The translations under genes and the position numbers were made by a program. A stretch of 58,130 bases of DNA from Spirosoma terrae (lineage in GTDB: Bacteria > Bacteroidota > Bacteroidia > Cytophagales > Spirosomataceae), in contig NZ_JAAFZH010000025.1 of the NCBI RefSeq assembly GCF_010435915.1, positions 1-58,130 of the forward strand. Direction: 5' to 3'. This document shows positions 6,324-14,510 of the stretch, in pieces. Below the pieces are notes generated by a model, which was not told the DNA's origin, ran no database searches, and saw only the letters and a program-made list of their open reading frames with translations. Every line of letters starts with the position of its first letter. The stretch's first letter is position 1.

Positions 6324-7364
6324 ATGAAAATCAACCAAACCCTAAGCTTGCTGACACTCGGAGCAGTGTTGGCAACGGGAGCTGCCTGGGCACAGACAAC
6401 ACCCACCGGTACGGCCACGTCAACAACCTATCCTACTGGCGCTATAGCCCCTGATTCTACGCCTGCTTCGGCCCGGAGCCAACGGAAAGCGATGAAACAG
6501 AATCGAAAAGCGATGCAGCAAAATGCCCGCCAGAATCCGGGAACGTCAACGAGCGTACAGGACGGTCAATATCGGCAGAGTTCGAGCAGTGATGGAACGG
6601 CCATCAACAATAGCAACACCACAAATTATAATAGCAACAACGTAACCAATGCTCCTACGGGCGCGGGTAGTAACCCCACAACAGCGGTTCCAACACCCGC
6701 CGATCAGGTAAGCAATGGTCAGAACAATTCGGCGGCTCGTAGTTCGGTCAGCAGTGAAGGCAGTAGCTACTCGCCCAATACGAACGCAACGCCATCCGGA
6801 ACCAGTGTCAGTACGTCGGGAACGGGCGAGGCTGTTTCGGGAGCGCGTTCCAGCGAAATGCCAGCCGTGAAAGCCGGTAGCACGAATCGTAGCGCCAGCG
6901 TCGGTGATTTTATTTCGTCATCGCCCAATTTCACTACGTTACAGAATGCACTGCAAACATCCGAACTAGACGAAACGCTAAAAGGCACAGGTCCTTACAC
7001 GGTTTTTGCCCCATCAAACAATGCGTTCAAAAAAATACCAGCCAGTGCCCAGAATGGCCTGCTGGAAGGCAATAACCGCGATGCGCTGAAGCAGCTTCTC
7101 TCCTACCACGTTGTTCGTGGCGAGGTAGACGTAGCAGAATTGAAACGTCGAATTAAAGAAGGCAACGGCAAAGCAGAACTGCAAACACTGGCAGGTAGTA
7201 CGTTGCTGGCTAAAACAGGCCCAAACGGCAGCATTGAACTAACCGACGATCAGGGCCATTCTGCTCAAATTGATGCAGGTGATAACTACAAATCGGCCAA
7301 CGGTGTCGTACACGGCATTAACGTCGTGCTGATGCCAAAAGCAGGAGGCAGCATGTTTAAGTAA
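6324..7364 (+). CDS. Secreted fasciclin-domain protein
   Basis: A 346-residue exported protein. Residues 1-23 are a signal peptide ending in AWAQ. Residues 25-190 are a low-complexity Ser/Thr/Asn/Gly linker with a short basic patch (RKAMKQNRKAMQQN, about 53-66). Residues 190-340 form one fasciclin (FAS1) domain, with the hallmark motifs TGPYTVFAPSNNAF and SANGVVHGINVVLMP. FAS1 domains mediate adhesion or matrix association outside the cell. It has no lipobox and no sorting domain. The gene is monocistronic, followed by a strong palindromic terminator at 7390. Confidence 0.93.
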   Translation: MKINQTLSLLTLGAVLATGAAWAQTTPTGTATSTTYPTGAIAPDSTPASARSQRKAMKQNRKAMQQNARQNPGTSTSVQDGQYRQSSSSDGTAINNSNTTNYNSNNVTNAPTGAGSNPTTAVPTPADQVSNGQNNSAARSSVSSEGSSYSPNTNATPSGTSVSTSGTGEAVSGARSSEMPAVKAGSTNRSASVGDFISSSPNFTTLQNALQTSELDETLKGTGPYTVFAPSNNAFKKIPASAQNGLLEGNNRDALKQLLSYHVVRGEVDVAELKRRIKEGNGKAELQTLAGSTLLAKTGPNGSIELTDDQGHSAQIDAGDNYKSANGVVHGINVVLMPKAGGSMFK

Positions 7365-7389
7365 ACGACTCAGGTTTTTTGTTTAGGAA

Positions 7390-7451
7390 CCCCAACACCT
7401 AAAGGTATTTAATCACTTGTCGATTAAGTCCCTTTAGGTGTTGGGGTTTTT
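7390..7451. terminator. Bidirectional terminator
   Basis: Perfect 16-bp arms (CCCCAACACCTAAAGG at 7390-7405 and its complement at 7431-7446) followed by TTTTT. It lies between the convergent fasciclin gene and the efflux operon and can serve both; the reverse side is less T-rich. Confidence 0.85.
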
Positions 7452-7478
7452 GCTTTTATCGGAAGGGCTGGGTGGCCG

Positions 7479-8597
7479 TTAACTCGTTTTCCGATAATTC
7501 AGTATAGCCCATCCATTCAGGACGATGGCAAAGCCCACTTCATACAGCAGTTGGCGCGAAATATCGGCGAAACCACTTCCTTTCAACACAATCATCCGGA
7601 CTACGTCGATAAAATGAGTAACGGGAGTCATATACGCAATGGCTCTGGCCCAGGGCGGCATACTATCTACAGACGTGAACAAACCGCTCATGAGAATAAA
7701 AATCATGATGAAGAAGAACGCGACAAACATGGCCTGAACCTGCGTATCGCTATAGGTAGAAATCAACAGGCCAAACCCCAGTAGCGCGATCATGTACACA
7801 CCCGCAAACGTATACAACGTAACAAGACTTCCGACGGGAATAATGCCATAAACAAACCGGGCAATGGCCAGGCCAATGGTGAAAATGAGCATACCCAATA
7901 CCCAGAACGGAATCATCTTGCCCAGAATAAACTGCCATTTTTTGATGGGCGTTACGTTAATCTGCTCAATTGTCCCGATTTCTTTCTCCCGCACGATGTT
8001 CAGCGCCGACAGAAACCCGCCTACCAGCGTCAGCAACAGCACCAGAATACCGGGCACCATAAAGAAATAATACTCGCCCAGCGGATTGAACCAGTTCGAC
8101 GACGTAACGTCAATAACGGTCATGTCGTTGAATCGGCCGGGCTGTATCCATTGCAATCGAATGTCGTTGTTAAAATCGCCAATAATCCGGCTCAAATACG
8201 CTCCTCCGATTGTTGCTTTGGTGCCATTGATGGCATCGACGGCCAGCGATAGTTTTTGCGAGCCTTCGCGCACCAGATTCCGTTCGAAACCGGCCGGGAT
8301 TTCCATGATCAGATCGGCTTCGTTATCCTCCACGCTACGTAGCGCCTGTTTAAACGACGGGCTGGCATCAACAATACGAAAATAACCCGATGAGCTGACT
8401 TTCGTAATTAGCCGCTGAGAATACGTACTATGATCGTTATCGACAACCGCCAGATTCACGTTCTTCACATCAAAATTGGCGGCCTGCGGCATAATGATCA
8501 GTTGGATGGTTGGCATCAAAAAGATCATTGCCAGAATACTCTTGTCCCGGAAAATTTGCCGGAATTCCTTACGCAGCAGAAACTTCAGGATTCTCAT
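7479..8597 (-). CDS. ABC-2 type efflux permease (YbhR-like)
   Basis: A 372-residue inner-membrane permease of the ABC-2 family: one N-terminal helix (about 22-40, after LLRKEFRQIFRDKSILAMI), a large periplasmic domain (45-175), then five helices from about 180 to 365. The motif NIVREKEIGTIEQINVTP before helix 3 is the conserved coupling region. It overlaps the preceding permease gene by 4 bp (ATGA) and is the last gene of the efflux operon. In E. coli the pair YbhS-YbhR works with ATPase YbhF and periplasmic YbhG. Substrate is unknown; drugs or toxic compounds are usual for the family. Confidence 0.9.
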   Translation of the reverse strand: MRILKFLLRKEFRQIFRDKSILAMIFLMPTIQLIIMPQAANFDVKNVNLAVVDNDHSTYSQRLITKVSSSGYFRIVDASPSFKQALRSVEDNEADLIMEIPAGFERNLVREGSQKLSLAVDAINGTKATIGGAYLSRIIGDFNNDIRLQWIQPGRFNDMTVIDVTSSNWFNPLGEYYFFMVPGILVLLLTLVGGFLSALNIVREKEIGTIEQINVTPIKKWQFILGKMIPFWVLGMLIFTIGLAIARFVYGIIPVGSLVTLYTFAGVYMIALLGFGLLISTYSDTQVQAMFVAFFFIMIFILMSGLFTSVDSMPPWARAIAYMTPVTHFIDVVRMIVLKGSGFADISRQLLYEVGFAIVLNGWAILNYRKTS

Positions 8598-9700
8598 GCC
8601 AGCCGGATTTTAAAATTCTTCAGACTTATTCCCAACAGCGCCAGCGTCATGCCCATCAGGATGAGCGTTTCTTTCCAAACCGCCCCAAGTCCTAATCCTT
8701 TCAGCATAATGGCCTTTACAATCAGGTAGTACCAGCGCGACGGAACTACGTTTGCTATAATTTGAAGCGGCACTGGCATGTTTTCGAGCGGAAAAATAAA
8801 GCCCGTAAACAGAATGGTTGGCAGCATCATGCCCATCATGGATACCAGCATGGCGACCTGCTGCGACGACGTTACGTTCGAGATCATCAGACCCAGCGAT
8901 AGACAACAGATGATAAACAACGTACTTTCGGCAAACAACAACGACACACTCCCGCGAATGGGCATGTGGAGCACAAAAACGGCCAGCACCAGAATCAGTA
9001 CAAAATCCAGCAGCGACAATACCAGATAAGGCACGGCTTTCGCAATCAATACCAGAATGGGCTGAAAAGGTGATACCAGCAGCACTTCCATCGTTCCTAA
9101 CTCTTTCTCCCGCACAATCGAAACAGACGTCAACGTCGTACAAACGATCATCAGAATTAATGCCAGCACACCCGGAATAAAATTCAGCGAGCCGTTCATA
9201 TCGGGGTTGTACAGCATTCGCATTTCAGTAACGATCTGATACGGCACCCTGGCATTTTGGTTCATCTCCTGTTGATAATCGCCAACAATCCGGGTCAGAT
9301 AATTCGTGATGGTGGTGGCCGTATTGGGGTCCGACGCGTCGGTAATGATCTGAATCTGCGCTTTCTTGACGTGCTGCAAATCGTCGTAGAAATCCGTTGG
9401 AAACACCAGAGCCGCTTTTATTTTTCCTTTCAGAAAAGCACGCTCCATATCGCCATAACTCATTGTCGATTGCTGTATGGTAAAATAAGTGCTGGATTGA
9501 ATCTTTCCAACGATCTGCTGCGACGCTACGTCCTTCGAAAAATCGACAATGGCCAGACTGATGTTTTTAACCTCGCTACTTAACGCATAACCAAACAACA
9601 TAATCTGCGCCGTAGGCAGCCCAAACAGAATCAATAACGTACGCCGATCCCGGAAGACGTGATAAAACTCTTTTCGTATAAATACCACTAGTTGTTTCAT
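8594..9700 (-). CDS. ABC-2 type efflux permease (YbhS-like)
   Basis: A 368-residue permease with the same plan as its downstream partner: N-terminal KQLVVFIRKEFYHVFRDRRT, helix at about 25-40, periplasmic domain to about 175, five C-terminal helices, and the coupling motif SIVREKELGTMEVLLVSP. The ATG at 9700 is chosen because the longer frame (to 9763) would invade the upstream ATPase gene, while MKQL matches family N-termini. It lies 16 bp after the ATPase gene. The two permeases probably form a heterodimer. Confidence 0.9.
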   Translation of the reverse strand: MKQLVVFIRKEFYHVFRDRRTLLILFGLPTAQIMLFGYALSSEVKNISLAIVDFSKDVASQQIVGKIQSSTYFTIQQSTMSYGDMERAFLKGKIKAALVFPTDFYDDLQHVKKAQIQIITDASDPNTATTITNYLTRIVGDYQQEMNQNARVPYQIVTEMRMLYNPDMNGSLNFIPGVLALILMIVCTTLTSVSIVREKELGTMEVLLVSPFQPILVLIAKAVPYLVLSLLDFVLILVLAVFVLHMPIRGSVSLLFAESTLFIICCLSLGLMISNVTSSQQVAMLVSMMGMMLPTILFTGFIFPLENMPVPLQIIANVVPSRWYYLIVKAIMLKGLGLGAVWKETLILMGMTLALLGISLKNFKIRLA

Positions 9701-9716
9701 GACGGTAACTGCTACG

Positions 9717-10469
9717 TTAGTCGGCCGAGCGTTTTGCCCCGCGCGCCAACTGGTAAAAAACATCGTCCATCGAATCGGTATTGAACTGGCGCTTCAGGTT
9801 TCCCGGCGAATCCAGCGCTTCGACTTTCCCATCGACCATAATCGAAATGCGGTTACAGTACTCGGCTTCGTCCATGTAGTGTGTGGTCACAAAAATGGTA
9901 ATGCCCCGGTCGGCGGCCGCGTAAATCAAATCCCAGAATTGCCGACGCGTAACCGGATCGACACCACCCGTTGGTTCGTCCAGGAATACGATTCGGGGCT
10001 CGTGAATAATCGCGACCGAAAACGCGAGTTTCTGTTTCCAGCCGAGCGGCAGGCTACCCACCAGTTTCCTGGCTTCTGGCCCAAGCCCCAACGTACTGAC
10101 CAGTTCATCGCTTTTCAGCTTCAGCTCTTTATCAGAAAGTCCGTAGATGCCGCCAAAAAATTCGATGTTTTCCAGAACCGTCAGATTCTCATACAGCGAG
10201 AATTTCTGGCTCATATAGCCAATCGTTTTCTTAATCGATTCCTGCTGTTTGTAGACATCAAAACTAGCTACGCTGGCCTGGCCAGAAGTTGGGTACGACA
10301 ACCCGCAGAGCATGCGCATAGCCGTCGTTTTTCCGGCTCCATTGGCCCCCAGAAAGCCAAAAATTTCGCCAGCCTCCACGTCGAACGTGATTTTATTGAC
10401 AGCCACAAAATCACCGAACTGTTTGGTCAGTTCGCGGCATGAAATGGCTTTTTCCTGTGTTTGATTCAT
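9717..10469 (-). CDS. ABC transporter ATPase, second nucleotide-binding subunit
   Basis: A 250-residue ATPase: Walker A GANGAGKTT (about 40-48), Q-loop YMSQKFSLY, a weakened signature SLPLGWKQKLAFS in place of LSGG, Walker B IVFLDEPTGGVDP, and switch His in VTTHYMDEA. The modified signature is common in the C-terminal half of YbhF-like ATPases. In E. coli YbhF both halves are one chain; here they are two genes overlapping by 4 bp. Presumably it forms a heterodimer with the product of the gene at 10466 and energises the two permeases. Confidence 0.92.
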   Translation of the reverse strand: MNQTQEKAISCRELTKQFGDFVAVNKITFDVEAGEIFGFLGANGAGKTTAMRMLCGLSYPTSGQASVASFDVYKQQESIKKTIGYMSQKFSLYENLTVLENIEFFGGIYGLSDKELKLKSDELVSTLGLGPEARKLVGSLPLGWKQKLAFSVAIIHEPRIVFLDEPTGGVDPVTRRQFWDLIYAAADRGITIFVTTHYMDEAEYCNRISIMVDGKVEALDSPGNLKRQFNTDSMDDVFYQLARGAKRSAD

Positions 10470-11395
10470 GAGCTGGTGTCTTTCGTCATGAGCTGAATAA
10501 ACCGATCTTCAATAGTTGGCGTAATGGCGGTTACGGCTACGTTTGTATGCCCTTTCTGTTGCAGATACTGAGTCAACTGTTGCTGATTCTGTTCATTATC
10601 ATCCCGAAACGTTACGTGGATGGTATCGCCAAACGCATAACTGCTACGTACTGGATCGAACTGCCGGATTTCGGTTAGCGCGTGTGGAATGGAATCGGCC
10701 CTGGCGGCAAACAACTGACCGGCATAAGCGTTCACAATGTTTTGGGGTGTATCGACCGACAAGAGTTGCCCCGTCTGAATCAGGGCGATACGTTCGCAGA
10801 GAACGGCTTCATCCATATAGGGCGTCGATACCAGAATGGTAATACCCTGTTGTTTCAGCCGCTTCAACATGGCCCAGAATTCCCGTCTCGACACAACGTC
10901 GACGCCCGTGGTTGGTTCATCCAGAAACAACACCGTCGGTTTATGAATGAGCGCACAGCACAACGCTAATTTCTGCTTCATGCCGCCCGACAGTTTACCC
11001 GCCCGACGCGTTTTAAACGGCTCGATCTGTTCGTAAATGTCTTTGATGAGATCGTAATTCTCCCGAATAGTTGTTCCAAACAACGTAGCAAAAAATGTCA
11101 GATTCTCTTCGACCGTTAAATCCTGATAGAGCGAGAAGCGGCCCGGCATATAGCCAACCGTTTTCCGAATAGCCCGGTAGTCCTTCACTACGTCATAGCC
11201 ATCGACCGTAGCGGTACCGTTGTCGGCCAGTAGTACCGTTGTCAGGATACGGAACAACGTCGACTTTCCGGCTCCGTCGGGGCCAATGAGCCCAAATAAC
11301 TCACCCGGCTCTACCGACAGGGAAACGTCATCGACAGCCAGGACTTTTCCTTCGTCGTAGGTTTTTGTTACGTTCGTTAGCGTTACAGCGCCCAT
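10466..11395 (-). CDS. ABC transporter ATPase, first nucleotide-binding subunit
   Basis: A 309-residue ATPase with Walker A GPDGAGKST (about 38-46), Q-loop YMPGRFSLYQDL, intact signature LSGGMKQKLALC, Walker B VLFLDEPTTGVDV, and a switch position reading VSTPYMDEA: the usual His is replaced by Pro, as in the N-terminal half of YbhF-type proteins. About 80 C-terminal residues form an extra regulatory tail seen in drug-export ATPases. It is placed between the HlyD-type gene (6 bp gap) and the second ATPase. Confidence 0.92.
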   Translation of the reverse strand: MGAVTLTNVTKTYDEGKVLAVDDVSLSVEPGELFGLIGPDGAGKSTLFRILTTVLLADNGTATVDGYDVVKDYRAIRKTVGYMPGRFSLYQDLTVEENLTFFATLFGTTIRENYDLIKDIYEQIEPFKTRRAGKLSGGMKQKLALCCALIHKPTVLFLDEPTTGVDVVSRREFWAMLKRLKQQGITILVSTPYMDEAVLCERIALIQTGQLLSVDTPQNIVNAYAGQLFAARADSIPHALTEIRQFDPVRSSYAFGDTIHVTFRDDNEQNQQQLTQYLQQKGHTNVAVTAITPTIEDRFIQLMTKDTSS

Positions 11396-11401
11396 AACGG
11401 A

Positions 11402-12364
11402 TCAGTTTGTCTGGGGTTTTTGCGTCTTCAGCAGCACTTCGCCATACATACCAATTTTCAGAAAACCGTCGTTTTTCACGCGAATCTTGGTTGCATACAC
11501 CAGATTAGCCCGTTCGTTTTTAGTCTGAATGGTTTTGGGCGTAAATTCTGATTTGCTCGAAATCCAGGATATAGTACCGGGATAGTCGGTAAAGCCCTTC
11601 TCCCCGTTATCGATCCGTACCGTAACAGCCTGATTGATTTTAACCTGCGGCAACTGATCGCCGGTGATATAAGCCCGCAGCAGTAACGTATCGGTATTGG
11701 CAATCCGGTAGAGTGGCTTGCCAATCGTAGCCATTTCGCCCGCAAAAGCGTATTTAGTCAACACGGTGCCTGTTACGGGATTAACAATCTGGCCTTTCTG
11801 CACCTGCACGCCATACTGCTCGGCCGCTTTAGCGAGTGAACCCTGCTCGCTCAATGCGCCCCGATTCTGCGATGCATTATTGGTTTCGGCAACCCGAATC
11901 TGCTGCCGCGTTACGTCCAGTTGCTTTTGCAACTGATCGATCTGGGCGTTCAGATCATCGAGTTGTTTCTGCGTTGCGGCATCGGCCCGAATCAGATTCT
12001 CGGTCCGTGCCCGCTCATGAAAAAGTTGTTTTAGCTGTGCTTCCTGCACAATCAGATGGCGCTTCGTTAACTCAACCTGCGGCCGTACGCTGGTGGTACG
12101 TTCCCGCAGGGCCTGCATCGATGCCCGAACCTGCTCCTGCTGAAGCCGGGACGTTGTTACGTCAATTTGCCCGACTGTAGCGCCCGCCTTCAGCAGGTCG
12201 CCTTCGTTGAGTGAAAATGCCAAAATCTGGCCGGTTTGCTGCGCCGATACGATAACTTCATCGGCTTCAAAGTTGCCAGAGGCATCATAGTCTGGCTCGT
12301 TTTTCTGGCACGAAAACAGCGCCGAAAAAGCAGCTATGGATAGAATAGTGATATAGGCTTTCAT
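11402..12364 (-). CDS. HlyD/YbhG-type periplasmic adaptor lipoprotein
   Basis: A 320-residue membrane fusion protein. Signal peptide with a lipobox ending LFSC at about residue 19 marks a lipoprotein. Lipoyl half-motif at 40-70 (VIVSAQQTGQILAFSLNEGD), a long alpha-hairpin coiled coil from about 75 to 165 rich in Gln/Arg, then the second lipoyl half (IVNPVTGTVLTKYAFAGE) and a beta-barrel domain ending near residue 315. It should bridge the ABC-2 permeases and the TolC-type channel encoded next to it. Confidence 0.92.
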   Translation of the reverse strand: MKAYITILSIAAFSALFSCQKNEPDYDASGNFEADEVIVSAQQTGQILAFSLNEGDLLKAGATVGQIDVTTSRLQQEQVRASMQALRERTTSVRPQVELTKRHLIVQEAQLKQLFHERARTENLIRADAATQKQLDDLNAQIDQLQKQLDVTRQQIRVAETNNASQNRGALSEQGSLAKAAEQYGVQVQKGQIVNPVTGTVLTKYAFAGEMATIGKPLYRIANTDTLLLRAYITGDQLPQVKINQAVTVRIDNGEKGFTDYPGTISWISSKSEFTPKTIQTKNERANLVYATKIRVKNDGFLKIGMYGEVLLKTQKPQTN

Positions 12365-12378
12365 GGGACAGGATCGGG

Positions 12379-13665
12379 TTAATTTCCAGACGTATTGTTA
12401 TGCGTATACTGAGCCTGAAGCCATTGAATCTGATGAAGCAGCAGATTTTGGCGGGCTTCGTTCTCGGCATTCACCTTATTGATGTATTCGTGCGACGTAA
12501 TGACGCCATTCTGTAGCTGTGCGTTAGCCGAGTTTTTGACCGACGCCCGTAAGTCGACGATCTCATTATCCTGCGTAATCAATTCCTGATATTTCTGCAC
12601 CTCAACGCGCTGCTGCGTGAGCGACAGATTGGTATTGAACAGAAATGTTTCGCGTTGTACATCGATTGATTGACGGCTGATGGCCAGCAACTGCACATCG
12701 TTTTTGCGGGTGGTATATAAACTACTCAAAGCCCAGTTAAACCGAACACCGCCAATCCAGAAAAAGTCGAACGAATTATTCAGAATATTGAACGTTGGCC
12801 GCCCATAGTTTTCCTGAAAAAACGCACTGACTTTAGGACGATAGGCCACTCGTAGTTGCTTTTCCTGTATATCAACGATACGTTTCTGACTTTCATAAAG
12901 GCTGAGTTCGGGGCGGTTGATTTGGGAAGACAACGTAACGGGTTGTGGCTTGATGAATACTGTGTTATCGTCCAGCGGCTGATTAATCAGCGCTCCCAGC
13001 ATCGTTACGTAGGCCCGACGAGCGGCTTTCAATTCCGTTGCCAGTTGGTCGGCTCTGATCAATTCAGCTTTCAGTTCGTTGAGGCTACTCCGAAAAGCCG
13101 TTCCGTTAGTTAACGCTCCCTGCATTTTGTCGGCCCCGCTCTGAATATCGGCTTTCCGAAGATTAGCTAGTTTGAGCTGTTCATCAATCAGCGCAACGCC
13201 AAAAAATAATTGATTGACCCGACCCCGAAGCGCGTAAAGACTGACTTCCAGGCTCTGCTCCTGGGTATCGGCATCGGTGCGCCGGGCTTCCTGCGCGTAG
13301 TGAATGGCTCCGCCATCATAAATCACCTGATCGATCTGCCCCGTAATTTTATATTGATCTTTGCTGATTTTAGGCAACGTAACAGTAGGCGGAACAATCG
13401 CCCCAAGCCCCGTTTCCGAAAAATCGACAGTTTGGTTCTGATACGTTGCCTGCCCCGATACACTCAACTGCGGCAAATAGCCTTTAGCCGCATTCGCAAC
13501 GGAAAAATCGCGGGTTTTCTGAATTAACGACCGTTGTTTAATCAACGGATAGTTTTGCCGGGCCAGCGTATAGCAGTCTTCCAGCGCCAAGGACTGAACC
13601 GTTTGCGCCCAAACGCTGATCGGCGTTACCAGTAGAATAAATAGCCTGATAAGGAGCGGTTTCAT
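12379..13665 (-). CDS. TolC-family outer-membrane efflux channel
   Basis: A 428-residue protein with signal peptide (1-20, ending in WAQ), then two OEP repeats of long helices and short strands. Motifs such as ALEDCYTLARQNYPLIKQ near the N-terminus and the second repeat from about residue 220 fit the family, and length is standard. It is the first structural gene after the TetR gene in the same direction and lies 14 bp before the adaptor gene. An AT-rich putative operator (13681-13710) stands directly before its start, suggesting its own regulated promoter. Confidence 0.93.
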   Translation of the reverse strand: MKPLLIRLFILLVTPISVWAQTVQSLALEDCYTLARQNYPLIKQRSLIQKTRDFSVANAAKGYLPQLSVSGQATYQNQTVDFSETGLGAIVPPTVTLPKISKDQYKITGQIDQVIYDGGAIHYAQEARRTDADTQEQSLEVSLYALRGRVNQLFFGVALIDEQLKLANLRKADIQSGADKMQGALTNGTAFRSSLNELKAELIRADQLATELKAARRAYVTMLGALINQPLDDNTVFIKPQPVTLSSQINRPELSLYESQKRIVDIQEKQLRVAYRPKVSAFFQENYGRPTFNILNNSFDFFWIGGVRFNWALSSLYTTRKNDVQLLAISRQSIDVQRETFLFNTNLSLTQQRVEVQKYQELITQDNEIVDLRASVKNSANAQLQNGVITSHEYINKVNAENEARQNLLLHQIQWLQAQYTHNNTSGN

Positions 13666-13680
13666 AGATACATATGCGAC

Positions 13681-13710
13681 TTAAAATTTATTTTTAAAAA
13701 CTTTTTTAAT
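13681..13710. promoter_or_regulatory. Putative TetR operator copy before tolC
   Basis: Thirty AT-rich bases (starting TTAAAATTTATTTTTAAAAA) match 27 of 30 positions of the element at 14441-14470 before the tetR gene. A shared near-palindrome before a regulator and its target operon is typical of an autoregulated TetR system. Inference from sequence similarity only. Confidence 0.55.
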
Positions 13711-13726
13711 TGGATAGTAAAAAAAT

Positions 13727-14338
13727 TTAGCCAGCCTTTATCATAGACATCACCCACCTAGGAATCAATAGCTTCCGCTCCTGCATGAGTCCATAAAACT
13801 CAGTAATTTCCTGCCTGGAAATAACCTGAACAAGTGGCCGGGCGATAAACGGCATAACCACAAGACTCATTAAGCTCATCAAAATCTGCATAGGATGCAT
13901 CGGCGCATTATTGGTCGCCAGCTCGGCTCGCAGTTGTTGAAAAAAATAGGAATGCATCACCTGATTTCTGCCGATAATATCCACCAGTTTCTCCGGATTG
14001 GCGGTTACTTCCCGAAACACAAACAGAGGCAGTTCGGGCTGGCCCGTAAACAGATCGATATAGAACGTAACGATTTTCTCTATTTTCGCCTGAAGAGACG
14101 TAGCTGGGTCCATCATGATCTGTTTGATGGAACCCGCAATCATCTGGACATTTTCGGCCATGATGATGTCGAACAGTTTTTCCTTGCTCCGAAAGTAGTA
14201 ATTGAGCAACGCAATGTTCATCCCGGCTTCGTCCGCAATGTCCTTCACACGCGTAGCGGCATAGCCTTTCTGCATAAACATCTTACGTGCTACTTCCTTG
14301 ATCCGCTCCTCGGTTGAACTATCAATTGAACCCTCCAT
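13727..14338 (-). CDS. TetR-family regulator of the efflux operon
   Basis: A 203-residue repressor. Residues 10-57 form the TetR HTH (RIKEVARKMFMQKGYAATRVKDIADEAGMN then LLNYYFRSKEKL), followed by an all-helical ligand-binding domain. The C-terminal part resembles the CecR/YbiH group that controls ybhGFSR in E. coli. It lies 61 bp upstream of the tolC gene, same strand, and both genes have a copy of the same AT-rich element before them, so auto-repression plus repression of the efflux operon is the simplest model. The effector is unknown. Confidence 0.9.
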   Translation of the reverse strand: MEGSIDSSTEERIKEVARKMFMQKGYAATRVKDIADEAGMNIALLNYYFRSKEKLFDIIMAENVQMIAGSIKQIMMDPATSLQAKIEKIVTFYIDLFTGQPELPLFVFREVTANPEKLVDIIGRNQVMHSYFFQQLRAELATNNAPMHPMQILMSLMSLVVMPFIARPLVQVISRQEITEFYGLMQERKLLIPRWVMSMIKAG

Positions 14339-14390
14339 ACTTTTTCCGTTCCTCGTGCTTTGTTATCCCAGACACCAAGACGCTGTCTGA

Positions 14391-14406
14391 GACACTATAC
14401 AGTGTC
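14391..14406. promoter_or_regulatory. Palindrome before tetR
   Basis: A perfect inverted repeat, GACACT-ATAC-AGTGTC, about 53 bp before the tetR start. A second one, AACTTTG-A-CAAAGTT, lies at 14474-14488. Either could be an operator of the TetR protein or of another regulator; neither is repeated before tolC. Confidence 0.4.
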
Positions 14407-14440
14407 CAAGCGTATAAGTTTTACAGGGCAAAGATTACGG

Positions 14441-14470
14441 TTAAAAATTATTTTTAAAAACATTTTTAAC
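14441..14470. promoter_or_regulatory. Putative TetR operator copy before tetR
   Basis: AT-rich element matching 27 of 30 bases of that before tolC (13681-13710). Its ends, TTAAAAAT and ATTTTTAA, are inverted copies of each other. About 100 bp before the tetR start. Confidence 0.55.
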
Positions 14471-14510
14471 ACCAACTTTGACAAAGTTAAAAGTTCAGTT
14501 CAAGATCGAA

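Noticed and set aside
10466..10469. Possible frameshift joining the two ATPase genes into one YbhF-like chain
   Set aside because: Each half has a complete start, stop and domain set with the usual 4-bp overlap, so two genes are the better reading.
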